This document shows, in pieces, positions 34,085-46,332 of a DNA stretch of 64,000 nt. Source of the stretch: Cinnamomum chago (Eukaryota > Streptophyta > Magnoliopsida > Laurales > Lauraceae); contig CP142452.1 of the NCBI GenBank assembly GCA_038049695.1, positions 74,966,501-75,030,500 on the forward strand. Direction: 5' to 3'. The notes under the pieces are model-generated. The model had not been told where the DNA came from. It saw only the letters and a list, made by a program, of their open reading frames with translations, and did no database searches. The position numbers were made by a program, and so were the translations under genes. Within the stretch, counting starts at the first letter, position 1. Each line of letters opens with the position of its first letter.

Positions 34085-36005
34085 GTAACTTGTCAACCGG
34101 GTTTTCATTGATATCTGCTATGCTTTTCTAACACGTGTAGTTTCAAACAATAGAAATATAGAGTTAGAGATTGGTTCCTTGTTTTAATTTAATTTTTATG
34201 TATAGTATCCTTTCCTTTTGTTTTCATGTTCATTTCCTTACTTTCCTAATTCAGTTTTTAGAACTTTGAGGTTCATGTTATTTAATATTAGCAACTTTAC
34301 ACTCTTCTTTCTAAGAAACGTTTTGGGTATGGTTTTTTTATTTTTTATTTGAATTTGTGGGATTTATAATAGAAGGTTAGATTTAGATAATAGATTTGAT
34401 TAGTGATATTTTACTATTTATCTAACTGTTATTGTGAGAATCTTTAAGTGTAAGGTTGATTGAAATGGCAGTTTGATGCATTTAAATTTGTTTTGCAGTC
34501 TATGTAGACAGTAAAACTGAGTTTGATTGGTTATATTTAGTATTAATTTGAAAAAAGAATTGTGGTACTATAAAGATCTTGAAGCAGTTAATTGTTTGGT
34601 TTTTATTTCTTTTTTCTATCTTCTTTCTTCCACGTTGGGATTTTACAAAGGATGGAAATGTTTGTTTTCAGTTTGAACAATGGTTGAATTGAAAGAAAAG
34701 TTACTAGTGTGATATTTTCTCATTCTATAAAAATGCTCAAGTTCTGGTGGTCATATCGTTGGTAGGATAAGATATTTTAAGAATTCTTTTATATCTATGT
34801 TTGCTGGTTCACATTTTCCATTAGAAATGTTCATGTCTCATATTAGGCCTAGTCTGACAACCTATTTGATAGATGTGGGCCCTCACATGGGCCCTCACAG
34901 GGCGAAACACTGAATTCTTTTTAGGGAGGGCCAAAGTAAAAAAAAAAAAAAATCCATTAAAAAGTTATAAAATGTAATAATTAAATACATAATAGATAGC
35001 ACTCAAAAGTGAGATTACATTATTCTTATTTAGTGAAATCAGAATCTGAGAAGTTCTTGTCATAACCCTTGTCAGCTAGCACTCAAAAGTGAAATTATTA
35101 ATTATTATTTTGGAACAAACAAATATGCCCACTATTATATATTTATGAGCAGGACCCATATTTAAAATCTAGACCATTCAAAAGGATGGTCCCACTAGTT
35201 TTATCCCATCAAAAGAATTTACTTAAATCATAATTATTCTAACATAGATAATCACAATTACCACATAACTTTTTTAGAATTGTTTTTCCTCTTTCTTTTT
35301 TTTATTTTTTATTTCCTTTCCTTTCTTTTCTTCCATCATTCCGCCTTATTATTTTGGAACAAACAAATATGCCCACTATTATATATTTATGAGCAGGACC
35401 CATATTTAAAATCTAGACCATTCAAAAGGATGGTCCCACTAATTTTATCCCATCAAAAGAATTTACTTAAATCATAATTATTCTAACATAGATAATCACA
35501 ATTACCACATAACTTTTTTAGAATTGCTTTTCCTCTTTCTTTTTTTTATTTTTTATTTCCTTTCCTTTCTTTTCTTCCATCATTCCCCCCCCCCCCCCAA
35601 AAAAAAAAAAAAAACCCAAAAAAAAATATATATACTACGTTTTTGTTACTTTTTTAGAATAAAAACCTAAATTGATTAATTAATATTATAAGGTGGGGCC
35701 ATCCATCAAAAGAACTTTTGGGTTGGGGCCGCGGGTTTCCGGGTTTTGAATGTGAGAGAGATCCATTTTAAATGGTTTTACTGATGGAGCCCACCAAAGG
35801 TAAGCAAAAATGGTTTTAAAAGGGCTTTCGCCCTTCTGCGACGGTAGAAACGGAATGAATGAGAGCAGCAGCAGCAGCAGCAGCTAGAAGAGGTACGCAA
35901 AACCGGTTCTCTTGGGTGTCTCTCTAATGTATCTATTTTTTTTTATTTTTTTTCTGATCATCCATCTCTTGGGTCGTTACTTGATGTATGACTGGCAAGC
36001 AAAAC

Positions 36006-36036
<31 letters not shown>

Positions 36037-37785
36037 GGAGTAGCATTTCATGATGGGTATACAAGGACCAAGGGGAAGGATGAGTCCAATTAATACCTTG
36101 AATGGAGGAGTGGTGAGGGAAGACAAGATATAGTTTGGAGTTATTAAGAATGAGTCTCCAAATAGGGTTGAGTGGAAAGTAAAACTCACAAAGCTGATCC
36201 CTCCTCTTTTGGTCCATTCTCATACATGATATGGATAAGTATGCCATCCACTTACTGCTTGAGCACAAAGCTCTATTTGGTGTTCCACCTCATATTTGTT
36301 GTGTGGCCCATTAAAGGCTCCATGTTTCTCCACATTTGATATCCTAAAGGCTGTGCCCCTTCTAAATTAGATATGATTTCATGCATGCTTTCCACGATCG
36401 TAGTTTGTTTCTCCATTTGCTTATGTATGCACAAGCAGTCCATCACATTCATACATTTGGGTGATCTAAAGGGGAGAGTTGTGTGAAACCTTGAGGGCGT
36501 GTTTTTCATAACACTATGTTTGTGGAAAAGATTCTATTTGTTCGAACACACTATTTTTCTACAATTAGTGTGCCTTTTTGTGTGGAAAGAGGGGGAAGAA
36601 AATGAACTATATCCCCTTTAAGTCAGTGGAAAAAATGAAATTATGAAGTCTGCAACATTAGACGATCATGCGCTAGATGATCAAGTCTATTGATTGCAAG
36701 TAACCATTAGGTCTGCTGATCAAAGGGGAGAGATGTGATAAACCTCAAGTGATTAATACCACTGGTCTCGAGCAAAGGATTCCTATCAAATCCATTGATC
36801 ACGGGATAAATGGCTCAAGAATTGTTTCTAACTTCCTAATTTTTTATTGCATTAATGTAGATGTAAATGGTTAGATTAGCTGTTCGGAACTGAATCAATG
36901 TCTACAATAAAGACTAACTTTGTGTTTATATCTGTCATAGGAATCCTATGATGGCACTAGATGTACTATTTGTGTTTAAAGTGTGCACAAATGAAATGAA
37001 AATTTGAATTGATGTGCTTGGTCTGTTCGTGAAATTCTGGGCTTCTCGTGATTCTTCTGAAACTGATTTAGCAGCTAGAGTGACTGAAGAGGATTTGCTT
37101 GGATGCATGGTTTAAGATATTGGCCAATGTCGGTACATGTTGGACGATGCGTAACATTACCAGCCACTACTAAACTGATATGCTAATGTTATGTAATTGA
37201 CCGTGAAGTTCATTGTTGTAATATGTAAGTTGTGGCTTTCATTCAGATCACTGAGAAATTAACTCACTTCGATGGCCACTTAGACTTTGAGGCTTAAAAC
37301 CTAAAACTATGATTTTCTATGACTAATATTTAGTTCATCCTTGATCCTGAGTCAACTCAATCCATTTTCACAACTTTTAATTTTATGCGTTTAAGCAGAC
37401 CTTAAAGCTTGAGTTTTATCCCGAGAGATTGTAGTTTCTACCTTAAATAGAAACAAATGTAATCAAGTGTTGTTTTTTAAACAAATGTGTTAGGGTTAAA
37501 ATAAAATGTGATGCAATGAAATGCATCAGGGCTTGTTATTCAGCCTCATTAAATGATTTTGGTCATTCAATAAAAGACAATGATCATAATATACTCAATT
37601 TCTTATTTGCCATGTACTTTTGCCTTCTTTAATTAGACAGTATTAACTTTGATGAAATTAAACAAACCCCCTATTTTACATAGGCATTTTCTTAAGAGGA
37701 CACGGACTCATGTTTCAAGACCATGGTCATATATCATAGAATTTATTTTGGTTGAACCTAGCCTACAATAGGACTCATTTAGTAG
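34085..37785. other. Expanded intron sequence of unit copy 2, no gene seen
   Basis: Matches 539-4,535 with rearrangements. A 243-bp tandem duplication covers about 35,106-35,587, followed by a C-run/A-run junction (35,585-35,630) and deletions near 35,700 and 37,180. A T-run lies at 36,010-36,036. A minus-strand frame near 35,933-36,268 is shared with 55,369-55,683 but not recognised. Confidence 0.45.
35106..35587. repeat. 243-bp tandem duplication specific to copy 2
   Basis: The stretch starting 'attattttggaacaaac' at about 35,107 repeats at about 35,350 almost unchanged; copies 1 and 3 have it once. Near-identity of the two units suggests it is recent. Confidence 0.85.
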
Positions 37786-38770
37786 AGCTCACACTCACAG
37801 TCAAGGTCTATAATCATGCAGTGCGAACCTATTATTGAAGAGCCGGCAACACCAGAACTAGAGTACTTAGACACTTTAGAAAGTGCAATTGACGATGCTT
37901 TCTGGATGGAAGATCATGTTGAAATTCCAGTGATCAAACTAAATATTAAAGAGTTCATGCAGAATGTAAAGAATTACATGCAAGAAAAGGGTGAACTCCA
38001 AGATGATATGTCAAAGGCTTTAGTTGCTCGAACTCAAGAAGCTGCCTCTATCCCTATGCCCAAGGTGAAGAATGCCAGTTGTCTGCAAACAGAGCACCAA
38101 GTGTGAGTATATTCCTTCCTTCCTCGTATTGACATTAACATTTATACTGAAGTATAGAACTTTAAATATACATAGGCAAACCGTTACCACATGGAAGCAT
38201 TGAAATATTAATATCAGCTTACTATCTGCTCATTCTCATTTGCATATGCCATTATTAAATTGAACCCATGTGATATTATTTTTCATCGTACAATAACCAT
38301 TTTCTTCTCCTCACTGTAACTATGAACCCCTAGATGCACACCCTCTCCTAGCAAAGGTTGGCCGCTCTCCAACCATTTATTTAAGCATTTTTTTTTTTAA
38401 ATCTAATGTGTACTCAGAAGGATTAATTATTATACACTTAAAAGTTTCCTAAATTGTTTGCGATCTTCTCATTACAGTTGGACAGAAGAGAGCCTGACAA
38501 TCCATGTACATATCTTCTTGCATTATGGACACCAGGTATGCGCAAGCATTAAAGATGAAATATAGCTATATGCACTTTAAAATATTGTTTTATATCTGCT
38601 AATTAATAACACATGGCATCTGATGATAGGTGAAACTGCACAATCCATTCAACCACCTGAAATTGATTGCACCTCCCAATAGTCTGGTAATTTATGCAGC
38701 AAGAAGACATGCTTTACATGCAATAGCATGCGAGAGGCAAATGCGCAAACAGTCAAGAGGCACGCTTCTG
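37786..38770 (+). pseudogene. DEMETER/ROS1-like DNA glycosylase fragment, copy 2
   Basis: Blocks at 37,786-38,102 (ATG 37,816), 38,478-38,535 and 38,630-38,770. Block 1 stays open with one codon less than copy 1 (QDDMSKAL). Block 2 reads LDRREPDNPCTYLLALWTP with an intact GTATGC donor. Block 3 reads GETAQSIQPPEIDC and CSKKTCFTCNSMREANAQTV, the permuted CXXC region typical of DEMETER-family proteins. It carries the same TAG and the same extra A as copies 1 and 3, so it was already broken before duplication. Confidence 0.85.
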
Positions 38771-41700
38771 GTGAGAAAAAATCATGGCTAATATATACGC
38801 AAGCTGTATGGAAATTTTGCTTTACAATATCATTGATTACATTGTGTTGGTAACAGAGCAAGTTCGATTCCCTTGGTCTTGGTTTGGATTTGTAGAGAAA
38901 AAAATTACTGCAATAAGTTTAAAATCAACCATTCAAGATGAGATGTTTATTGTTAGGAATACCCTTAACAAAATGCTGTTAAATATTGAGACCATAGCTG
39001 ACTTGGTTGGGATCTCTCTCTCTAGGACGGACGATTGAAAATAATTAATGAGATATGACCCAGGTTAAAGATTTTAATTTATGATAATTGTGGGTGGCAA
39101 GTACAACAATAGGATAGTTGACATGATTCAAAGAATTTGATTTACAAGTACCTAACAGTAGGAGTCCATGGTTCAAGTAATAAGAATCACTGATGTTTCT
39201 TTGTGAATAAGTAGACAAGGTTAGGCCACTAGTCAGGATTAACCTTACTTCTTTTACAACTTTCATATGCCGACTTGAGTTCGGGCAAGGTCCTTTATGC
39301 AGCAAATAGGGTTAATCAATGAGGGAATCCCATGATAGGTTCAACTCCTATAAGTCAGCCCTTAATATGGTCTGTGTATCTTGTGGCTGTTGTAGAATTG
39401 TCCTTACTCAGCTGATATATGTATCAGCTGTTATAAACTTCTTCGCATACAGCAGGATTCTCGTACTATGTTTGACCTCATTCTCATATCCAGCCAATTA
39501 CATTTGCAACAGCCCCAAAAATTGGGTTTTGTTTCTGCTTTCCATATCTAAATACATTCCAGTGATGTGCTTTGTCAAGGTTTCTTAATTACGTCTGAAT
39601 TTGGCTTTCTTCTTTCAGTTGGGCCTAGGTTCCTAATTTGTAATTCCTTACTCAATTCCAGTTACTAGGCACAGGACATGACGGCTGAATTTTGACAACC
39701 ATTACCCTTGTACTTGACTCATCAACCCTGGATCATGGTGGAAGATCTGAAACCACTTTCTTGTAGGGTTCAGCTGCTACAATCTGGTCCAATATCCAAA
39801 CTGTTTGAGAGCAACCAGCCCTTAGGTCTGGTTGCTACCAAATTCCAGGCCCAATCATGAACCTGTTGTACCAAAAATAGGGCCCACATGACAGTCTGCA
39901 AACATGGGCTGTTTCCATTTGCCAGCACTACTTGTTCAATGTTTTACTATGGTTCAGGTCACACATTATTAAAAGATTGAACATCATTATTAAAAGTCTA
40001 GAAGATGACAGTTATAGAAGAATTTGAGTTTCTTTATCTATGGTATGTTTCACATAACAAAACTAGATTTATAGGAAAAATCAAGAACGGAACAAGAGAA
40101 AATAGATTTGCACTTAACGACACTAAATATTGTTACCAAGGATCATCAACAAATTAAAACCTCATGGATTTGTCAGAAAACCTCAAAACCAGAATTTATA
40201 TAATGAAGAGATGTCCAAAGACAAGGAAACCTCTCAATCATATTCATAAAACCCCCAATTCGAATGTGAATCAAATCTTTAGTGAAGAACTAATCGAAAT
40301 CAAACCTTAAATCACAAACATGAAGAGATATAGTTGATGATGAAAAGGATACTAAGAGATCCAGAGAATTCAAAATAAATCATAGCTTGGAGAGGCCTCT
40401 TCTTCTTCTTTCAGTAGATCTCCCCAAATTCCACCAGTTTCTTAGAAGGGGTCGTTTGGTGGCTTCCATTTCGGTTCCTAGGAAATGACTAAAGTCATCA
40501 TCCTCCGCATTCGACATCAGCACCTCTGTCAGGTCTACTTACCGTCCACATCCCATACACAAAGCTGTCAATAAGTGGCGGACCTAGGATTTTCGTTTGA
40601 GGGGTGCTAATGATGCTCATTTGAAAAGGTTTCTTTTTCTTTTTTTTTCATAAATATCCAATTTGATACGTGTCCATGAGTTCTAAGAGCTATTACAAAA
40701 ATCATAGTAGTTTTTTAATAACGCAAAAATCATAATACTTTTCTATAAACGCAAAAATCATAGTAGTTAATTAAAACTAATATGAGATAAAGAGCCAACA
40801 CCATGTAAAGTTCTTTGTTCTTGTTTGATTAAGTATGACACGTATCGGCCTATATTTTTACTTGGATGTATTTTTGGATGGAAAAGAGGAGGGGCGTGTA
40901 AATAACTGATGTGAGTTTTACCCCACTTTATACCTTTTTGTTTATTCTCCACAACTTGGATAAATTGGGGTAGTGTAGAATTCTGTCTTTTGTGTTCTTT
41001 TACTTAAACCCTCGTTTCCTTTAATCTTGATTTGACCATACTCCTCTTATACTCCACTTCTCATGTAAAGAAACATGTAAGAAGAGGAGTATGTAAGTCC
41101 CACATTAGGAGTCTTTTAGAGGAAAGTTTACAGAATGACATAAAGATTGTCAGAGAGATGTAATTCTAATAAATCAAGCATAATCTAAACTAATCACTTA
41201 TTGAATGTTTGAGGTGATTTGAGGGTGATCTGAGTCTTCTTGTGGTAGAGAATATATATATCGGGCCCAAAGAAAGAAATAATATCCTACAAGACCTACA
41301 CTTCTTTCTCTATTTTAAGCAAATATCTGTTTATATCCCACACATCTTTCTCTATCTTCTCATGCATCAAAATGAGAAGAACTCATCTAAGTACTTTATA
41401 AAAATCTAGATATTTGATTTTTTTTTCTTTGATTATTTTAGGTGTCTCTTAATTGTTTATCTTCAAAGAAAGACTGTTTTTATAAATTTGGTTTTATATT
41501 TAATATCTCCCTCCTCTTCAATTGTTGAATTTTCATTTAGGAATTTTTAGTTTTTTCTTTTATGAAGATCCATACAACTATAGCCGGTGAGTTTCAGCAG
41601 TTTAGATTTTTTTTTTATTTCTATTGTGCCTAGTTTTCTCTTATTTTTCTTTTTTTCACATTTTCTATTAAATTTTCTTTTTTTATAATCGTTAAAAATT

Positions 41701-42214
41701 GCCTTTATTGTAATATTCAACTAAATATTATTCAGTTACCTACTTTTTTTTGTCTCTTCTGTTTATTGTCTCTTTTTTTTTTTTAATTCCAAAAAAATCC
41801 TGCAAGCTAAGTATTAATTTATTTTTCCAAGTTTTTTTAAATTTATCTTTACTAGTGTTGTTTATTTTCCAATATGTGACATCATCTTATTGCATGTGAT
41901 TTTCTTTTTGCTAGTCTTACATTAGAAAATCAATTAATTAACATTTCAATTTTCGTTTTATATTTTAAAAGAAGGAAGAATGTAATAATATTCTATATAG
42001 TACATTACAAGGGGATATAGGTGCATTGCCAATGCTATTGTGACCATATTGTAATGATTATTTTGCTGGATATTATTAAAACATCATGTCTAGTGGTTGT
42101 ACTAGTACTTTTTATCTTTTATACATTTCTGTCATGATCAGTGGGCTTTTATAATGATAATCATGTGGTGCAGATATATATATGGGAAATTCTAAAAAAC
42201 ACTCCACTTAAAAA
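38771..42214. other. Flank and expanded intron of copy 2, no gene seen
   Basis: Matches 5,530-12,220 without the LINE; the empty LINE site is near 39,558. A segment of about 480 bp present in copies 1 and 3 (near 10,370-10,840) is missing near 40,855. No coding region was recognised. Confidence 0.45.
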
Positions 42215-43048
42215 ATGCCCCCTTTTTGCTTCAACCATGCCTCCACCCCACCCTCCGGTGGAGGATCAAGAGGTAGAGACCCAAAGCGGCAGCACAACCC
42301 AAACCAGAGTCAGGAAAAGGCTGAAAGGCTGCCCGTGGGCTCCAAAAACAAGCCCAGGACACCCATCTACCTGACCCACGAATCCAACTGCACCACGCAG
42401 ACCGCTGTGATTGAGATCCCCCCAGGCGGCGACATTGTCAAGGGCGTCGCCGTCTTTGCCTTCTGCTGCCGCATCGGAATTTGCATCCTCAACTGCATTG
42501 GCGCCGTCGCAAATGTCTCCTTCATCGACTCCGCCTCCTCCCATGCCCATGCATCGACCTTCACACTGAATGGACGTTTTGAAACCCTCTTTCTTTCTGC
42601 CACCTTTCTCACATGCCCTATTCCGCCATCACCGTCTCAATCCTCCTCCTCGGGCTCTCCATCGAAGTTGCTTATCACCATTACTCTTGCGGGAGCTAAC
42701 GAACAGGTGATTGGAGGGAAAGTGGCCGGAGCATTGATTGCCGCTGGCCTGGTTGTTGTGCTGGCTACGTCTTTTAAGTATATATCTTTACTCCGTCTGC
42801 AGCCAACGAGAGAAGAAACCAACAATACAAATCCTAACATCAGCGCCGCCAATGCCGGTAGTGGCGATGCCTGTTTACGGCCACCCAGCTCCGAACACCA
42901 TGAATCACCACCTTCCTTCATGGAAAATATCTTGGCTATGCAGTACTATTACCATGATGCTAGGAGTGGCCATCGATTCCGATCAAAGAACGAGGTTGAC
43001 AGCTTCACCCAGATGGGAGAGGTTCCAAGATACAAACCCAAGACCTAA
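42215..43048 (+). CDS. AHL-MBD chimeric open frame, 277 codons
   Basis: One uninterrupted frame joins two families. Residues 42-59 are the AHL linker (GSKNKPRTPIYLTHES). Residues about 61-192 are a PPC domain (IEIPPGGDIVKGVAVFAF, GAVANV, GRFETL at 120-125, ITLAGANEQVIGGKVAGAL). Residues 193-243 are an altered AHL tail. Residues 244-277 are the second half of an MBD (YYYHDARSGHRFRSKNEV, GEVPRYKP). The frame crosses the old exon 2 splice acceptor (CAG at 42,941-42,943) without splicing. The AT-hook (RKRLKGCP, expected RRPRGRP) is out of frame by one base and not in the protein. The first MBD half, with the DNA-contact loop, is absent. Expression is unknown; it could be a young chimeric gene or a pseudogene still open by chance. 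Confidence 0.6.
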   Translation: MPPFCFNHASTPPSGGGSRGRDPKRQHNPNQSQEKAERLPVGSKNKPRTPIYLTHESNCTTQTAVIEIPPGGDIVKGVAVFAFCCRIGICILNCIGAVANVSFIDSASSHAHASTFTLNGRFETLFLSATFLTCPIPPSPSQSSSSGSPSKLLITITLAGANEQVIGGKVAGALIAAGLVVVLATSFKYISLLRLQPTREETNNTNPNISAANAGSGDACLRPPSSEHHESPPSFMENILAMQYYYHDARSGHRFRSKNEVDSFTQMGEVPRYKPKT

Positions 43049-43428
43049 AAGCGAAGAATCCAATGTTTTACATACAAAATGAGTTCACCTCCAACTCTTA
43101 ATCATGTCAGCAAGCACTTGCCAATTTTCAAGAGTAAGTTCATTTCATTTTTCTCATTCATCACTATTGAAATATGTATTCCAGGGTGTAGTCTTGAGAG
43201 CTCTCTACATCACTTGTTCTCACTTCTGGTTCTCAGCTTGTGGTTGAAGTAATCAACATCCCGTTAGATCTTGAGACAGAAAAGGCAACAGGAAGAAGAC
43301 ATCAAGCTGAAATAGACAGAAAAAATCGCTTTATGATGTATCCATTTGTACTGATTAGGGCTTTAATTTCACGGTTACTGCACATGCTTGTTCAATTTAT
43401 TCACGATATGCTATCATCGTCAAAATGA
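43049..43428 (+). pseudogene. MBD exon 3-4 remains behind the AHL-MBD frame
   Basis: After the frame stop, the exon 3 text continues without intron 2 (SPPTLNHVSKHLPIFK) to a donor at 43,134. Exon 4 from 43,237 reads LVVEVINIPLD, ATGRRHQAEIDRKN up to TGA at 43,426. One extra base after RYKP keeps it out of frame with the chimera; the same shift occurs in copy 1. Confidence 0.65.
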
Positions 43429-46332
43429 GTTAAGTAGAATTCCCGAGGTGGTGATGAGTGTGAGGGTTCGGGTATAACCTAAATTGGACCAAGTTGATGC
43501 AAGAGCAAAGACTCATGCAACACAGAAAACTTTTTTTTTTTGTAAGAAACAACGCGGAAAACTTAACACAATCAATTCCTAGACTTGCCTCACCTAATAA
43601 AGGCTGTAAAAAGACTAGGTCTCTGTCCATGGGATACCAAGTGCTTTTTAATCAACAGATTTTGGCTTTGACCTATGGATCCAATAGACTCAAATCTTAT
43701 CAGTTACCCTTTTTTTCTTTGTTGTTGGAAAGATCTTATCATTTATTTGGTTATTGTTATTATTAAATATTAACTATATTAAACATAATATTATACATGT
43801 TTTAATGCATATTTATTATACATATATTGGTTATAATGCAGATTTGATTGGCGTCGTCAAATCCATATAGCCGACCCCACCTAGTGGGAAAAGGCTTGGT
43901 TTGGTTTGGTTTTTTGTTCACCTGAGCATCACCACTCAAATGAACTTATGGGAGAGAGCTCTGTTGAGTTGTCACCAATTTAATTTCATATTGATGGAGA
44001 ATATCCTAATCATTGGGTCCCACCCAACAATTTTTTGAACCATTTATATATTTATTTGAGTGGGAGAGAAGATATAGCTATTTCCACCCACATGCCTTTT
44101 ATTCACATAGCTTTTTATGTCGACCGATATTATAATTAGTCTCATTTACAGCCTCTAAACTAGTGTTTTCTACTCCCATGTGCTTAAAAGTGTTACATGG
44201 GGCAGCACAACCAGAAACCCGTGAAACATTAATCAAGAAATAAGAACTTAGATAGTCATATCCATTGGTCAAGGAAGGGTTACATGGATCCCAGTATTGC
44301 AAATCGTGTATCATTGGTTATGATTCACCTCTTGTCCATGATTTCGTTGTGGGCTTATAAAATATCATATATTTTGAATCACTTGTGTAATTGCTCTCAA
44401 TTTTCTTGAGGGTAAGGTTTTAAATCTAAAATTCAAGTGATTGATCTGATTATCCATTTTCTATTATAAGTTGCAGATATTAAAATTTGATTTTTCTACC
44501 CATGGTTACATATTTGCTCAAATATGTGTTGTTTTTATGTTAAAACTAGATATTGCTATCCACAGGCAATGAGCTGTCATATAATGGTTGTATCTATACT
44601 TATAGAAAGCTTAATTTCATGTTTATTCCAAATTTTGGTTCAATTTATGCATGGCATCTTTCATTGTTGATAAATATGATATGAGACAAGTGGCCACACC
44701 AAGCAAGCCTTTTACAACTGGAAAAAATCTCAAGGAATTAATGCTTACACTTAATTTGGGAGATAACCATATATATAGATTGCTTCATTTTAAGGTTGTA
44801 AAACGACTAAGGACAATGTCCGGGTTATCATGCCTAATGGATACCAATGCCATCTTTTAATTACCATGTATTCTCGCCTGGACCTGATGATCCAATGGAC
44901 TTAGTCCTATATCATTGACTTGATTATTATTATTATTATTATTATTCTTATTATTATTAAATATATAAAAATTATGGGAGAAAGCCTATATGCTTATGGT
45001 ATATACATATATTGGTAACTTTATTAACTTGAGCGTCAATACAGAAAGAACTTTATGAGAGAGAGCCTGTATGCGGCCCAGGTCTGATCCCATCCTCCCT
45101 ATTTATAGCCAATTACCAACTCTATTCCCACCTAGTGTGCATGCAGAACTCTGCCAACACTAACTTCACATCAGTCTAGACTATCTTCAACTTTGGGTTT
45201 CACCGAGCAAGTTTTTAGACTCACTCATAATGGATGGCTAGGATGTTGGTTATTATCAAATTTGGTCTTGATCCCTCTTTGTTCCATGAAGGCTTACAGA
45301 TTTAGTTGCAAAAAATTCTTGAATAGGATAAACAAATCGACAAGTAATGGTAGTATGTATCAATATCCTCCAATCCGGAACTTGTATAGAGTCCAAATGC
45401 ATTTGACCTAACTAACACCCTCTCTCCATTTTTTGAGACTACAATCCAATACCCATAGTTAAAAGGTTCCCCTCCTTGTCACCACTGGATTTCACACGTC
45501 AAATTTAATTTTGGGGAGAGGGTAGTGTGGAAAATATCTCAATTGTCTGATATCCTTTGAATATTAAATTTAATGGACCCTCTATCCATGCATAGCAGTT
45601 TTCCTTCCCCTTAGCTTTTTAAATATTTAATTGATTATACTAATTCATCATATGTATAAGATCAATGGCTCACATCCAACATGAAAATTCACTCAAAAAG
45701 GATGGCTAAGAAGTCAACTATTAATAAATCAATGGCTCTAATCCTTTTCCGTGTCTCCTAGGTGGACAAAATCTTTTGTAATGGATTCATGTGCAAGAAT
45801 AGTTAATTTACAGGCAACAGAAAATCTGTATCCTAATCCTACAATACTAAACTTCGTAGAGAATCCAAATGCAAGTAATCCAGTTAAAATCCTTTTCATA
45901 TTTAGCAATGCCAACTTATCACCATAATACTGTATCCTTATCCTTATCTTTTGTACTGGATTCATTTGCAAGAATGGTTAATTTACAGGCAACAGAAAAT
46001 CTGTATCCTTATCCTACAATACTAAACTTCGTAGAGAATCCAAATGCAAGTAATCCAGTTAAAATCCTTTTCATATTTAGCAATGCCAACTTATCACCAT
46101 AGGTTAATGCAGCCCTCTCAGTCATTCCCATTTTTAGCAATAACAACTCATTATATATAGATGTTCGCTGGATGAGAAGCACCGTCTCAACTTAAAAGAG
46201 CACCTTCCTATGTCTCTCTACATCAAAGCTCTATAGAAACTTTATTGTTCTTCTTCTTCTTCTCCTGGAGCCAATATCCTTCTCCTTACCGGCGGAGTTG
46301 GATTCGTATTCTGAGATCCTCCCTGGGTTTCA
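43429..46332. other. Upstream region of MBD-e
   Basis: Matches 13,384-16,840 with internal deletions. It contains a 69-codon frame at 44,651-44,860 (see 15,357), a (TTA)n tract near 44,925-44,960, an SINE end at 43,833-43,912 and a tandem duplication of the upstream block (about 45,770-45,925 and 45,948-46,105) that is single in MBD-a. The TATATATAGA element is at about 46,152. Confidence 0.5.
43833..43912 (+). mobile_element. Au-type SINE 3' fragment, specific to copy 2
   Basis: The text 'tagccgaccccacctagtgg' then 'gaaaaggcttggtttggttt' matches the 3' end of plant Au SINEs (CCCCACTTAGTGGGATAAGGCTTTG plus a short T/G repeat tail). Copy 1 lacks it at 13,772. The 5' part is truncated. Confidence 0.7.

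Noticed and set aside
35933-36509. Minus-strand frames shared with 55,369-55,683
   Set aside because: Possible transposon-derived text, but no motif could be assigned and the frames differ between copies.
42141-42374. Separate 77-codon frame holding the AT-hook remnant
   Set aside because: It is the pre-frameshift remainder of the AHL N-terminus, not an independent gene.
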